Shown: positions 44,219 to 53,177, counted from the first letter of the stretch. The stretch is DNA of 64,000 nt from Bordetella parapertussis (GCA_945861275.1 CAMATZ010000005.1:1-64000), one strand, 5' to 3'. The notes: a model not told the origin generated them from the letters alone. Translations and numbers: made by a program.

Positions 44219-44242
44219 AGATATGGGAATTCGCCCATATCT
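44219..44242 (+). repeat. 9-bp inverted repeat in the leader of the 44265 gene
   Basis: AGATATGGG (44219-44227) and CCCATATCT (44234-44242), perfect arms with a 6-base centre AATTCG, ending 22 bases before the ATG and just upstream of the AAAGGGATG ribosome-binding site. Candidate operator or 5'-UTR hairpin. Confidence 0.7.
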
Positions 44243-44264
44243 CACTTTGAAAAGGGATGTCAAC

Positions 44265-44615
44265 ATGAACATCAAAACCACCATCGTCGCACTTGCCATA
44301 GCGTTACTGCCGGGGCTCGCCCTGGCGCAAACCACACCGGCGCCCACGCCCAGCGACAAAGCTGGCGCGCGCATCGACCAGCGTCAGGCCAATCAGCAAA
44401 AACGCATCGACGAGGGTGTGAAGTCGGGTGATCTGACCAAGAGAGAAACGGAGCGCCTGCAAAAAAACCAGGAGCGAATTCAGAAAATGGAAGACAAGGC
44501 CCGCGCCGATGGCAAGGTCACCAAGCAGGAAGCGAGGCGTATCGAGCATGCGCAGGATCGGCAAAGCAAGGCCATCGCACACGAGAGGCACGACAAGCAA
44601 AGAGCGAAAAAATAA
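44265..44615 (+). CDS. Small secreted, highly charged helical protein
   Basis: 116 aa: signal peptide (TIVALAIALLPGLALA) then Gln/Lys/Arg-rich helices containing two related units, ARIDQRQANQQKRIDEGVKSGDLTKRE and RIQKMEDKARADGKVTKQEARR, each with a SGxLT or DGKVT turn (EF-hand-like spacing) followed by helix. Similar hypothetical proteins occur in many betaproteobacteria; I know of no assigned function. Strong AAAGGG ribosome-binding site, a perfect CRP-type site and a palindromic leader suggest tight regulation. An upstream frame extension to 44151 is not credible. Confidence 0.75.
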   Translation: MNIKTTIVALAIALLPGLALAQTTPAPTPSDKAGARIDQRQANQQKRIDEGVKSGDLTKRETERLQKNQERIQKMEDKARADGKVTKQEARRIEHAQDRQSKAIAHERHDKQRAKK

Positions 44616-44638
44616 ACTTTTCGTTCCGCGTGTCATTC

Positions 44639-44689
44639 CATCGGCCGCGCGCATCACACCATCGGCTGCGCCTTAGGGCGCGGCCGATG
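44639..44689 (+). terminator. Hairpin after the small secreted-protein gene
   Basis: CATCGGCCGCGC (44639-44650) and GCGCGGCCGATG (44678-44689), perfect 12-base arms with a 27-base loop. It lies 23 bases after the stop codon of the 44265 gene and 52 bases before the thioesterase gene. The following tract is only GTCGTTT, so it may be a weak terminator. Confidence 0.5.
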
Positions 44690-44741
44690 TCGTTTGAAAC
44701 GTTTAGAATCCAGCCTTGCGCGAACCACACACAGGGAAACC

Positions 44742-45131
44742 ATGGATACGCTTAAAGTTGGGATGAAACACACCGAGGCTTGGGAAGTCACTGAAGCGCG
44801 CACCACGCAGCGCGGCCGCTACAAGGTATTTGCCACGTGGGCGATGACGCACTTTGTGGAAAATGTAGCGAGCAACCTTGTGCGGCCGCACTTGAAGCCG
44901 GAGCAAGGACAGGTCGGCGTGTCGATTACCGTGCGCCATATGGGGCCTACGCCGATGGGCAAAACCGTGCGCGCCGAAGCGGAACTGGTTGCCATAGACC
45001 GGCGCAAATTGTCGTTCAAAGTCAAAGTGTTCGACGACACCGAGCAGGTGGGTGAATCAGAACACGACCGCTTTATAGTCGATCTCGATAAATACTTCGA
45101 GCGCCTGGATAAAAAACTCGCCAATAAGTAA
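44742..45131 (+). CDS. Thioesterase (FlK-like hotdog fold)
   Basis: 129 aa from ATG 44742 (GGGA upstream). Contains GMKHTEAWEVTEARTTQ, FVENVASNLVRPHLKPEQGQVGVSITVRHMGPTPMGKTVRAEAEL and the SEHDRFIVDL end, the pattern of the fluoroacetyl-CoA thioesterase/DUF-type hotdog group. It probably hydrolyses a small acyl-CoA; catalytic residues typical of FlK (Thr/Glu/His) are partly present (ENVAS with Glu). Single gene. Confidence 0.8.
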   Translation: MDTLKVGMKHTEAWEVTEARTTQRGRYKVFATWAMTHFVENVASNLVRPHLKPEQGQVGVSITVRHMGPTPMGKTVRAEAELVAIDRRKLSFKVKVFDDTEQVGESEHDRFIVDLDKYFERLDKKLANK

Positions 45132-45211
45132 CCGCCAAGCCGTTGCAGAAGTTGTGACCGAAAAGGCAATCGACCCCAGCAGGCATAGTGCATTGTCAGG
45201 CGTTGTGGGGG

Positions 45212-45928
45212 TCACCCCTGTGTTACTGATTCGAGGATAACCGGGTCACCAGAACAAATGCGGCCAGGCGTCACAACCTGCGCATATACACCAAACTGCA
45301 AGTCTTCGTCTTGAGCGATACACCGCAGGATTCCCGGATCAGCGGGCAAGTCACTCTGCTCGAGTGTCGTCATGCGGCAGCGTTCTGTTGGTGTAGTGAC
45401 CTTTAACCTAACCTCAGTACCGATGCGCAGAGTCTTGCCAATCCACCCACGCTCGGCATGTCCGACCCCGGGTGTTGTAACGAGGATGTTAGGCCTAAAC
45501 CGGCGTTCATCTATCCGGCTCTCTGGCAGCCGCGACCGGAGCCAAGCCAGCGCGCCGGTGCTGACGAGATGCACGGCGCCGCTGTCGAAATGCGAAACTT
45601 GCTGCTCCCGAACCAGCGTAACAGAGACGCCCAATATCCCGGAAAGAGCCTCATGGATTTGCGGATCGTCGCCACGCATGCGCCGGCCATCGGGAAAGGT
45701 AATGTCCGGCCACTCCGAGGAAAGGCTGGCGTGAAAAGCGAATAGCCCGTCAAGTTGGCGGAAGCGGCGGGTGTTCTTGCCGCTGCCGAATTTTCCGTTG
45801 ACGTCCCGGATGGCGAACAAACGGTCACCGCCAAGCCCGCGAACGTCCAATTCGATGTGACGGCATTCCTCGCCCAGCATCGACTTGACTGGATAGCGCC
45901 ACAATTTGGAGACAAGGCCGATCGTCAT
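45212..45928 (-). CDS. MOSC-domain protein
   Basis: 238 aa from the ATG at 45928 (an upstream ATG at 45961 adds 11 residues). N-terminal MOSC beta-barrel (MTIGLVSKLWRYPVKSMLGEECRHIELDVRGLGGDRLFAI) and C-terminal MOSC with RFRPNILV and the conserved Cys in TERCRMTTLEQ. MOSC proteins act as molybdenum-cofactor carriers or reductases of N-hydroxylated compounds (MOSC/mARC relatives). First of three minus-strand genes (MOSC, GFA, VOC) whose sequence looks less GC-biased than the rest of the window. Confidence 0.85.
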   Translation of the reverse strand: MTIGLVSKLWRYPVKSMLGEECRHIELDVRGLGGDRLFAIRDVNGKFGSGKNTRRFRQLDGLFAFHASLSSEWPDITFPDGRRMRGDDPQIHEALSGILGVSVTLVREQQVSHFDSGAVHLVSTGALAWLRSRLPESRIDERRFRPNILVTTPGVGHAERGWIGKTLRIGTEVRLKVTTPTERCRMTTLEQSDLPADPGILRCIAQDEDLQFGVYAQVVTPGRICSGDPVILESVTQG

Positions 45929-46005
45929 GACGCCCAACGCAATGTTGAGCCCTGCCGGCAAACGCAGCTTGCCACGCGTCCGCTTGAACCAAAGTTGGCC
46001 ATCGG

Positions 46006-46434
46006 CTATTTCGGCGGCGGCAGCGCGCCTTGCTCAAATCGCTCAACGCCGTGAGGGATCGGCACCCATTTCTGCGCAGAGCGCATCCAAACATGCCGGT
46101 TTAGCTCCAGCCAATTCGGATCATCAAAGGTTCCGCCGGCGATAGCGCGCATTCCAGGCAACGCTTCGACCGTCCAGGACAGTGTATTACCGCAGGTGGC
46201 GCAAAATTGCATGCATAACCAGCGCTGATTTTCGTCCGAGCGGTGTTCGTAGGTCTTGAGTTCACCGCGCAGGAATTCCACGTCCGCATCACGGAAAAAA
46301 ACGCCGATACCAAACGCGCTACCGGTGCGGCGCTGACAGAAAGTGCAGTGACACACGCTCGTTCGTACAGGGGCGTTCACGACACGGTAGCGCACCGCTC
46401 CGCACGAGCATCCGCCTTCGTGGTGCTGTTCCAT
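46006..46434 (-). CDS. GFA family (glutathione-dependent formaldehyde-activating enzyme-like) protein
   Basis: 142 aa from ATG 46434. Zinc cysteines are visible: GGCSCGAVRYR (Cys-x-Cys), VCHCTFCQRRTGSAFG (CxxC) and MQFCATCGNTLSW. The family binds zinc and some members bind glutathione; most are uncharacterised and few are true formaldehyde-activating enzymes. Genes on both sides (VOC and MOSC) run in the same direction. Confidence 0.85.
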   Translation of the reverse strand: MEQHHEGGCSCGAVRYRVVNAPVRTSVCHCTFCQRRTGSAFGIGVFFRDADVEFLRGELKTYEHRSDENQRWLCMQFCATCGNTLSWTVEALPGMRAIAGGTFDDPNWLELNRHVWMRSAQKWVPIPHGVERFEQGALPPPK

Positions 46435-46556
46435 TACGTTGCCTCCCTCAGGGTCGACGTCAACCGTTGTGCGGATGCCCAACGTAGAGCTAAGCCGACG
46501 GACAAAGTGCAGCTTTGGCCGGTCGGCTCGAGCGCCGGGTTGGACGAAGTGCCGCC

Positions 46557-46937
46557 TCATACCGGCTTGCCAGAAACATGGCTTGAGAAGAATGTGATGA
46601 TATGCCCGGCGGGCTCGCGGACAGTAAATATCTCATGATCGATAGCTGGCCGGGCTTCGATTGGCGATGGGGAAAACCCCAGAGACGTAAATTGCTGATG
46701 AGTTGCATTCAGGTCGTCAACCATGAGGTCGAACGGGGCGTTACCCACAGCGATTTTGCTTTTTTGCATCAGGATCAGGTGCGTCCCGCCGCGCAGTTCG
46801 TAGACAGAAACCTCCGGACCTTGAAATATCGGGCGCATGCCAATTGTCCGCATGAAGTGAGCAGATTCCTCCATGCGGTCTGTCTCCAGAACAACGTGCG
46901 CCACGCCCAGCGGAGGGCGCCGATTGTGCTCGCTCAT
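46557..46937 (-). CDS. VOC-family (glyoxalase-like) protein
   Basis: 126 aa from ATG 46937. One vicinal-oxygen-chelate unit: VAHVVLETDRMEESAHFMRTIGMRPIFQGPEVSVYELRGGTHLILMQ with a metal His near the N-terminus (His13 in this numbering) and REPAGHIITFFSS with a second. Could be a glyoxalase, dioxygenase or resistance protein; not resolved. It starts an apparent VOC-GFA-MOSC minus-strand set. Confidence 0.75.
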   Translation of the reverse strand: MSEHNRRPPLGVAHVVLETDRMEESAHFMRTIGMRPIFQGPEVSVYELRGGTHLILMQKSKIAVGNAPFDLMVDDLNATHQQFTSLGFSPSPIEARPAIDHEIFTVREPAGHIITFFSSHVSGKPV

Positions 46938-47318
46938 TTTCTTAGTGCCCAACTTTGAAATGGAGCGACAGGTTTGCTGTATAACTTGGCGCGCTGTCGC
47001 CTTAACTTGGCTTTAAATTTTCCAGGAAAATAATTCTGGAACAGTGCCTTAAGTCCAGCGTTGTAAGGTTTCATACAGGACTGAATTTCCGCAAAAAGCA
47101 GCATGGGCAAATGGGGGGTGTCGCCTCTGTTCCTGCAGAACGGGATTCGTTTGTCGCTGTTCAGCAATAATACGCGGAAAGGGCTATTGCCGGAACTTGC
47201 GGCCACCGGCAATGTTCGCTAGGGAGAAAACAAGCGTGAGGCAGCTCACCGTCGGCTGCTGTCTTTGACGCGTATCTGTGATTACAAGGTCTTGCCGTTC
47301 ACACCGCATGCCGTCTTA
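46938..47318. other. Intergenic region without a supported gene
   Basis: 381 bases, more AT-rich than the flanking genes (for example AAATTTTCCAGGAAAATAATTC around 47013). A minus-strand open frame of 92 codons (46934-47212) overlaps the VOC start, lacks any recognisable domain, and has no ribosome-binding site, so I do not call it a gene. No terminator-like hairpin of high quality was seen. Confidence 0.6.
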
Positions 47319-48410
47319 TTACTTCTTCGGCGGCTTTAACCCCAGCAGCTTGGCCGCATTGCCGCCGAGAATCGCGTCTTTTTGTTTGCGTGTGAGTGAC
47401 TTCGTGCGCTCGATGAAATCCACCGGCTTGTAGTAGCCCATGTCGTATGGGTAGTCGGTGCCGATCACCACGTGGCTTTCGCCCCACAGCTTCACCAGAT
47501 GTTCGAGTTGCGGCTCGCCGAACACCATGGTGTCGTAGTAAATCTTTTTCATGTAGTAGCTCGGCGGGCGCGTGATGTGATCGTGGCACTCAGGGCGCAC
47601 GCGGTAGGCGTGATCCATGCGTGCCGGGTAATGGCCCATGTAGCCGCCGCCGTGCGCTGCTACGAACTTCAGCTTCGGGTAGCGCTCGAGCACGCCGCCG
47701 TAAACGATATGCGCCAGCGCCAGCGTGGTATCCAGCGGATTGCCGATGACGTTGGTGAGGAAGTGTTCCTTCAGTCGGCTGGTGTCGGTAAAGCCGCTGG
47801 GATGCAGAAATATCACCGCGCCGAGTTCTTCAGCCTTTGCCCATAACTTGTTAAAGCGCGGGTCGGACAACTCCGTCTTGCGGATATTGGTGCCGATCTC
47901 GATGCCGCGAAAGCCCAGTTCCTTCATGCAGTATTCCAGCTCGGTCACCGCAAACTCCGGTTCCTGCATCGGCACCGTGGCCAGCGCCACAAAACGATGC
48001 GGATGCAGCGCAACAATTTCCGCCAGCCGCTCATTGACCACGCGCGAAGTCTGGCGTCCGAGTTCGGGCTCGATACGGTAGTAATACTGGGCGGGCGAGG
48101 TCGAAATCGCCTGCACGTCGATGCCCATTTTGTTCATGTCCGACAGGCGCTGCTCGATCGAGGTGAGCTTGGCGTCGAGCTCCTGGCGCAGCTCGTGTTG
48201 CCGGTCGGCGGTGCGCTGGCTGCCGTGCTGCACAACTGGGTCGGGACGCGGCGCCGCGGTCTGCTTGGCGATCTCATCCGCAGCCGGCGTATGCACGTGG
48301 CAGTGCAGATCGACCGCAAAACTTTTTTTGCCGCGCTTGATGACTTTGCGGCTGGCGGCGCGGGTCGCTGCGGCGTGCAGGCGTACGTCAGGTGTGCAGG
48401 TGTACAGCAT
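47319..48410 (-). CDS. Amidohydrolase 2 family (ACMSD-like decarboxylase) protein
   Basis: 363 aa from ATG 48410, which has GGAG at the right distance. TIM-barrel metal hydrolase: DLHCHVHTP (metal HxH, about residue 35), GTNIRKTELSDPRFNKLWAKAEELG, VIFLHPSG (His), AAHGGGYMGHYPARMDHAYR and the GTDYPYDMGYY Asp. This pattern is typical of aminocarboxymuconate-semialdehyde decarboxylase, gamma-resorcylate decarboxylase and relatives. The long N-terminal insert (RPDPVVQHGSQRTADRQHEL) is unusual. The substrate is unknown. A Bug gene lies upstream, suggesting a transport-degradation pair. Confidence 0.88.
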   Translation of the reverse strand: MLYTCTPDVRLHAAATRAASRKVIKRGKKSFAVDLHCHVHTPAADEIAKQTAAPRPDPVVQHGSQRTADRQHELRQELDAKLTSIEQRLSDMNKMGIDVQAISTSPAQYYYRIEPELGRQTSRVVNERLAEIVALHPHRFVALATVPMQEPEFAVTELEYCMKELGFRGIEIGTNIRKTELSDPRFNKLWAKAEELGAVIFLHPSGFTDTSRLKEHFLTNVIGNPLDTTLALAHIVYGGVLERYPKLKFVAAHGGGYMGHYPARMDHAYRVRPECHDHITRPPSYYMKKIYYDTMVFGEPQLEHLVKLWGESHVVIGTDYPYDMGYYKPVDFIERTKSLTRKQKDAILGGNAAKLLGLKPPKK

Positions 48411-48462
48411 GTTGTTCTCCGGTTGAAGGTTGAGATGCAATGTTGTTGAAAAACCGTGCCGG

Positions 48463-49446
48463 TCACTCGACCGCGATGCGCGCTTTCTTCACCACCTCAG
48501 CCCAGCGGATGATGTCGCGGGCGATAAATTGGTGAAACTCGGCCGCAGTCGACGGGCGTGCATCGATACCGGCGGCGAGCAGGCGCTCCTTCATTTCCGG
48601 TGCTGAAACCGTTGCCGTGAGATCATGATTCAGCCGCGCGATGATGGCAGGCGCTGTCGCGGCAGGCGCGAGCAAACCGTACCAGCCGTCCACGGCGTAA
48701 CCCGCTACCCCCGCTTCCGCAATGGTTGGCACCTCGGGCAAGGCGGCGGTGCGGCGCGCGGTGGTAACGCCGAGCGCGCGCAGCTTGCCGCCCTTGATCT
48801 GTGCGCTGCCCGAGGCCACGCCGGAAAAGAACGCCGAAATCTGGCCGCCGATCAGATCGGTCAACGCCGGTCCGCCGCCTTTGTAATTCACACCCACCAT
48901 GTCGATACCCGCCAGCACCTTGAACAGCTCGGCCGCCAGATGCGTGGCGTTACCGTGGCCGGTCAGCGCGTAATTGAGCTGACCAGGGCGTGACTTCGCC
49001 AGTGCGACGAACTCGCTCACCGTCTTTGCCGGCACGCCCATGTGCACGACCAGCACGTACGCGCCATTGCCGATAAGCCCGATGGCCGCGAAATCTTTCA
49101 TCGTGTCATAGGGCAGCTTGCGCGCGACCGACGGCGTGATCGAGTGGCCCACCGGAACGATCAGCAGGGTGTGGCCGTCGGGCGCGGCCCTGGCGGCGAT
49201 TTCCGTGCCGATAATGGCGTTAGCGCCGCCACGGTTGTCCACCACCACCTGTTGACCGAGGCGCTCCGGCAGGCGTGAGGCGACGATACGTCCGACCACA
49301 TCCACCGCGCCACCCGCCGGAAACGGCACGATCAGGCGCACGGGGCGCGTGGGCGACCAGTGATGCGACCCTTGTGCGTGTGCATTCAGGTTGGCCATGA
49401 GCGCGATCACGGCGCTTGCGAGTTTGAAGAATTTTGCCGGGTTCAT
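48463..49446 (-). CDS. Bug-family receptor protein (Bug 3)
   Basis: 327 aa: signal peptide (FKLASAVIALMANLNAHA), then SPTRPVRLIVPFPAGGAVDVVGRI, VVVDNRGGANAIIGTEIAARAAPDGHTLL and the GKLRALGVTTARR segment. Tripartite tricarboxylate-type binding protein, ligand unknown. Same strand and 53 bases before the amidohydrolase gene, so probably co-transcribed with it. Divergent from the CocE-type hydrolase. Confidence 0.92.
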   Translation of the reverse strand: MNPAKFFKLASAVIALMANLNAHAQGSHHWSPTRPVRLIVPFPAGGAVDVVGRIVASRLPERLGQQVVVDNRGGANAIIGTEIAARAAPDGHTLLIVPVGHSITPSVARKLPYDTMKDFAAIGLIGNGAYVLVVHMGVPAKTVSEFVALAKSRPGQLNYALTGHGNATHLAAELFKVLAGIDMVGVNYKGGGPALTDLIGGQISAFFSGVASGSAQIKGGKLRALGVTTARRTAALPEVPTIAEAGVAGYAVDGWYGLLAPAATAPAIIARLNHDLTATVSAPEMKERLLAAGIDARPSTAAEFHQFIARDIIRWAEVVKKARIAVE

Positions 49447-49529
49447 GGCGCAATGGTATTGGAAAATCGCTGCTGGTGGCGATTTGTACTTGCAATGCGA
49501 GCCAGATACCGTCGTGGCAGAATAGCGGC

Positions 49530-49598
49530 ATCGCCGTCCGGCTCAATCAGGAATTCAACCGCGCGATGAATGTACCCGATGTCAGAGAAAAATTCCAA
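49530..49598 (+). pseudogene. Relic of a Bug-protein C-terminus fused ahead of the CocE gene
   Basis: In the CocE reading frame just upstream of its natural start, the codons give IAVRLNQEFNRAMNVPDVREKFQ. This is the pattern seen near the C-terminus of Bug proteins (ARLNxEFNxAxNxPDVREKF). It is not part of the CocE/NonD family. It looks like the residue of an earlier Bug gene that stood before the hydrolase and was deleted. Confidence 0.5.
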
Positions 49599-51371
49599 AT
49601 GACGACGCCCGACCTCCACAGCCGCACCGAAATCCGCGATGGCATGCGTATCACCTGGCACCAACCCATCACCATGGACGATGGCCTGACCCTGCGCGCC
49701 GATATCTACCAGCCGATCGACGCCAGCATCCGCTGCCCGGTGATTCTCAACTACGGTATCTACGGCAAAGGCGTTGCTTATCAGGACGGCTATCCGCTGC
49801 AGTGGGAAAAGATGGTTGCGGACTATCCCGAAATACTGAAGATGTCGAGCAACAAGTATCAGAACTGGGAGACCACCGATCCGGAATGCTGGGTGCCGCA
49901 TGGTTATGCCATTGTGCGCATCGATTCGCGTGGCGCGGGCTGGTCGCCAGGTTTTATGGACCCCGCATCGCCAAGGGAAATCGATGATCTTTACCAATGC
50001 ATCGAGTGGGCAGGCACGCAGCCATGGAGCAACGGCAAGGTTGGCATGCTCGGCATCTCGTATTACGCCAGCAACCAGTGGCGCGTGGCCGCCATGCATC
50101 CGCCGCATCTTGCGGCGATCATCCCGTGGGAAGGTCAGAACGACCGCTATCGCGACTCGGGCTACCACGGCGGCATCCTGTGCCAGTTTCAGCAGCGCTG
50201 GGCCAAGCATCAGGTGGTGATGATTCAGCGCGGCCGCGGTGAACGCGCGGCGAAAAATCCCAACACCGGAGAATCCGTGGCAGGGCCGGTCACGCTCAGC
50301 GAAGAACAGATGGCGAGCAACCGCGTCGATGCCTTTGAAGAACTGAAACAGCACCCGTTCGACGATGCCTGGCACAAATCGCGCACCGCGGATTTGTCAG
50401 CTGTGCGCACGCCGCTCTTGACCTGCGCCAACTGGGGCGGCCAGGGCATCCATCCGCGCGGCAACTTCAACGGTTTTACCGAAACACCCGCCGATACGCC
50501 CAAGTGGCTGGAAGTGCACGGCGATTCGCACTGGTCGGTGTTTTCCAATGCCTACGGCCTCGATTTGCAAAAACGCTTTTTCGATTGTTACTTGAAAGGC
50601 GACGGTGTAGGCTGGGAGAAACAGCCGAGCGTGCAACTCAACGTGCGTCACCCCGGCGAAAAATTCGTGCTGCGGCATGAAAACGAATGGCCGCTGGCGC
50701 GCACGCAGTGGACGCGGTTTTATCTCGACGCGGCGAATCTATCACTCAGCACAAAAAACGGCGCGCATGAAACCCACGTCAGCTACGACGCGCTCGGTAA
50801 AGGCGTGACCTTCTCCACGCCGCCGCTGGAACAAGACACCGAGATCACCGGCCCGATGATGGCGAAAGTCTTTTTGTCATCAACAACCCCGGACACGGAT
50901 TTGTTTTTGATCGTGCGCGTGTTCGATCCGCAGGGCAAAGAACTCACCTTCATGGGTTCCACCGACCCCAACACCCCCATCGCCAACGGCTGGCTGCGCG
51001 CGTCGCATCGCGCGCTCGATCCGCTAAAGAGCAAACCCTATCGGCCCTATCATCCGCATGATCGAGCCGAGCCGCTCACCCCCGGCGAAATCTACGCGTG
51101 CGAAGTCGAAATCGTCACCAGTTGCATCGTCGTGCCCAAAGGCTGGCGCGTGGCGCTCACCGTGCGCGGCAAGGATTACGAATATGAAGGCGAGCTCGGC
51201 GAGTTCGGCAAAAAATTCCACTACGGCACGCGCGGTACCGGCGGCATGACGCACAATGATCCGGATAGCCGGCCGGCGGCTGTGTTTGGCGGCAGCGTCA
51301 CGCTGCACGCGGGCGCTGGGCGCGAGGCTTATGTGTTGCTGCCGATTATTCCGGCGAAGGGTGGAATGTAA
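49599..51371 (+). CDS. CocE/NonD family hydrolase (Xaa-Pro dipeptidyl-peptidase type)
   Basis: 590 aa from ATG 49599. Alpha/beta hydrolase with MRITWHQPITMDDGLTLRADIYQP, the oxyanion Tyr region ILNYGIYGKGVAYQDG, the nucleophile elbow GMLGISYYASNQW (Ser), and the C-terminal beta-jelly-roll (PMMAKVFLSSTTPDTDLFLIVRVFDPQG). The family includes cocaine esterase, glutaryl-7-ACA acylase and X-Pro dipeptidyl-peptidases; substrate open. ATG 49566 is a possible earlier start, but the intervening codons look like a Bug relic. No signal peptide. Divergent from Bug 3. Confidence 0.85.
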   Translation: MTTPDLHSRTEIRDGMRITWHQPITMDDGLTLRADIYQPIDASIRCPVILNYGIYGKGVAYQDGYPLQWEKMVADYPEILKMSSNKYQNWETTDPECWVPHGYAIVRIDSRGAGWSPGFMDPASPREIDDLYQCIEWAGTQPWSNGKVGMLGISYYASNQWRVAAMHPPHLAAIIPWEGQNDRYRDSGYHGGILCQFQQRWAKHQVVMIQRGRGERAAKNPNTGESVAGPVTLSEEQMASNRVDAFEELKQHPFDDAWHKSRTADLSAVRTPLLTCANWGGQGIHPRGNFNGFTETPADTPKWLEVHGDSHWSVFSNAYGLDLQKRFFDCYLKGDGVGWEKQPSVQLNVRHPGEKFVLRHENEWPLARTQWTRFYLDAANLSLSTKNGAHETHVSYDALGKGVTFSTPPLEQDTEITGPMMAKVFLSSTTPDTDLFLIVRVFDPQGKELTFMGSTDPNTPIANGWLRASHRALDPLKSKPYRPYHPHDRAEPLTPGEIYACEVEIVTSCIVVPKGWRVALTVRGKDYEYEGELGEFGKKFHYGTRGTGGMTHNDPDSRPAAVFGGSVTLHAGAGREAYVLLPIIPAKGGM

Positions 51372-51480
51372 GGGACGTGCAGGTATTCCTAGTCTGTCGT
51401 TTCTAAAACCTGCTCAGCAAAAATTCCGCGGGCGAATTATCATTCAATAATTGCAGGTGATTTTCAAAAGGGAGATGCAA

Positions 51481-53160
51481 ATGCAAAAAATTCTGCTGGC
51501 AGTATTGCTGTTGATGGGGCCCACGCTCGCTGCGGCACAAACCGCCGAAGAGTTGCTCAACGACGGCAAGAACACGGAAAACGTGCTTAGCTTCGGCATG
51601 GGGCCGAAGCTGCAGATGTACAGCCCGCTGCGGCAAATCAACAAATCCAACGTGCGGCGGCTGGTGCCGATCTGGGCGACCAGCACCATGAGCGAGACCG
51701 GCGAGCTGGCGCAGCCGGCGATTTATAACGGCGTGATGTATGTGGTGAACGGCAACTGGACATTCGCGCTCGATGTCGCTACCGGCAAACAAATCTGGCG
51801 CACGCCGGTCGAGTATGACCGCGCGGTGCTGCGCATCTCCAGCGCGGGCGCGATCTATCGCGGTGCGCCCACGCTCTATAACGGCAAGCTCTATCGCACC
51901 ACGCTCGATGCGCATGTCGTTGCGCTTGACATGCAAACCGGCAAACAAATCTGGAAAACGGCATTCGCCGATTTCAAAGAGAGTTACAAGGGCGTGGCTG
52001 CGCCGTTTATTGCCAATGGCGTGCTGATCAACGGCACCACCGGCGGCGAGCATGCCACGCGCGGCTTTCTGGTCGGCCGCGACCCGGAGACCGGCAAGGA
52101 ACTGTGGCGCACCCATATGATTCCGGCGCCGGGTGAGCCAGGACATGAGACCTGGCCGACGACGGCGGATTCGATTCCCGATGCATGGAAGATCGGCGGC
52201 GGCTCGACCTGGCAGAATGGTTCGTACGATCCCGAACTCGATCTGGTGTATTGGGGCGTGGGCAACGCCGGGCCGTACGATCCCAAGTATCGCGGCAACG
52301 GCGACGCACTGTACACCAACAGCGTTATCGCCATACGCCCGAAAACCGGCAAGATCGAATGGCACTACCAGTACACCCCGAACGACCTGTATGACGTCGA
52401 CGGCACCAACGAATTGGTGCTCGCGGAACTGCGCATCGACGGGCAGATGCGCAAGGTCATCATGAACGGCAACAAGAACGGGTTCTTCTATGTGATCGAT
52501 CGCACCAACGGCAAGCTGATCGCCGCACATCCGATGACGCGCGTGACCTGGGCCACGCATGTTGATCTGCAAACCGGCCGCCCGGTACTCACCGACGTGG
52601 CGGAGCGTTTGATGAAGGGCGAGGAAGTCTCGATGTATCCGCAGCGCGGCACCAACGCCGTCATGTTCGCGTTTAATCCCAAGACCAATCTGGCGTATTT
52701 CAACACCTGGGATTTGCCGCGCACGCAGCGGTTCGTGCCGTATAAATTCCAGAAGCTCGGCGAGCCCAATACCGCTACCAGAGGCCGCGACGCAGTGGTG
52801 AAACCGGGTGACGTGGTGGGGCATTACGTGGCGATGGATCCGCTGACCGGCAGGTTCAAGTGGAAACTCCCCATCACCGACGTGGCGAATTCCGCGAGTT
52901 CGCTGGCGACCGACGGCGGCCTGATTTTCACCGGCAAGCCCACCGGGGAGTTTATTGCGCTCGACGAGGAAACCGGCAAACAACTGTGGCAGTTCAAGGT
53001 GAGTTCCGCGGTCAACGCGGTGCCGATTACCTACACGCATAAAGGCGTGCAATATGTGACGGTGGCCTCGGGCGTAGCCGGCAGTTCGCCGCGAAGACAA
53101 GCGCTCCCCGTTGCGCCGAGTGGCAGTTCGGTGTGGACGTTTGCGCTGATGCGTGATTGA
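51481..53160 (+). CDS. PQQ-type quinoprotein dehydrogenase
   Basis: 559 aa from ATG 51481 with GGGAG six bases before it. Signal peptide MQKILLAVLLLMGPTLAAA. Beta-propeller with repeated W-docking motifs (GKQIWRTPV, GKQIWKTAF, GKELWRTHM, GKIEWHYQYTPNDLYDVDG, GKQLWQFKV). Contains the conserved GGSTWQNGSYDPELDLVYWGVGN. No adjacent cysteine pair (the disulfide ring of methanol and ethanol dehydrogenases) is present. It oxidises an alcohol or similar substrate in the periplasm, handing electrons to the cytochrome c gene that follows. Confidence 0.85.
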   Translation: MQKILLAVLLLMGPTLAAAQTAEELLNDGKNTENVLSFGMGPKLQMYSPLRQINKSNVRRLVPIWATSTMSETGELAQPAIYNGVMYVVNGNWTFALDVATGKQIWRTPVEYDRAVLRISSAGAIYRGAPTLYNGKLYRTTLDAHVVALDMQTGKQIWKTAFADFKESYKGVAAPFIANGVLINGTTGGEHATRGFLVGRDPETGKELWRTHMIPAPGEPGHETWPTTADSIPDAWKIGGGSTWQNGSYDPELDLVYWGVGNAGPYDPKYRGNGDALYTNSVIAIRPKTGKIEWHYQYTPNDLYDVDGTNELVLAELRIDGQMRKVIMNGNKNGFFYVIDRTNGKLIAAHPMTRVTWATHVDLQTGRPVLTDVAERLMKGEEVSMYPQRGTNAVMFAFNPKTNLAYFNTWDLPRTQRFVPYKFQKLGEPNTATRGRDAVVKPGDVVGHYVAMDPLTGRFKWKLPITDVANSASSLATDGGLIFTGKPTGEFIALDEETGKQLWQFKVSSAVNAVPITYTHKGVQYVTVASGVAGSSPRRQALPVAPSGSSVWTFALMRD

Positions 53161-53177
53161 CCGCAGGACGCTACGGG

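Noticed and set aside
46934-47212. 92-codon minus-strand frame in the VOC/amidohydrolase gap
   Set aside because: No domain, no ribosome-binding site, overlaps the VOC start; treated as intergenic.
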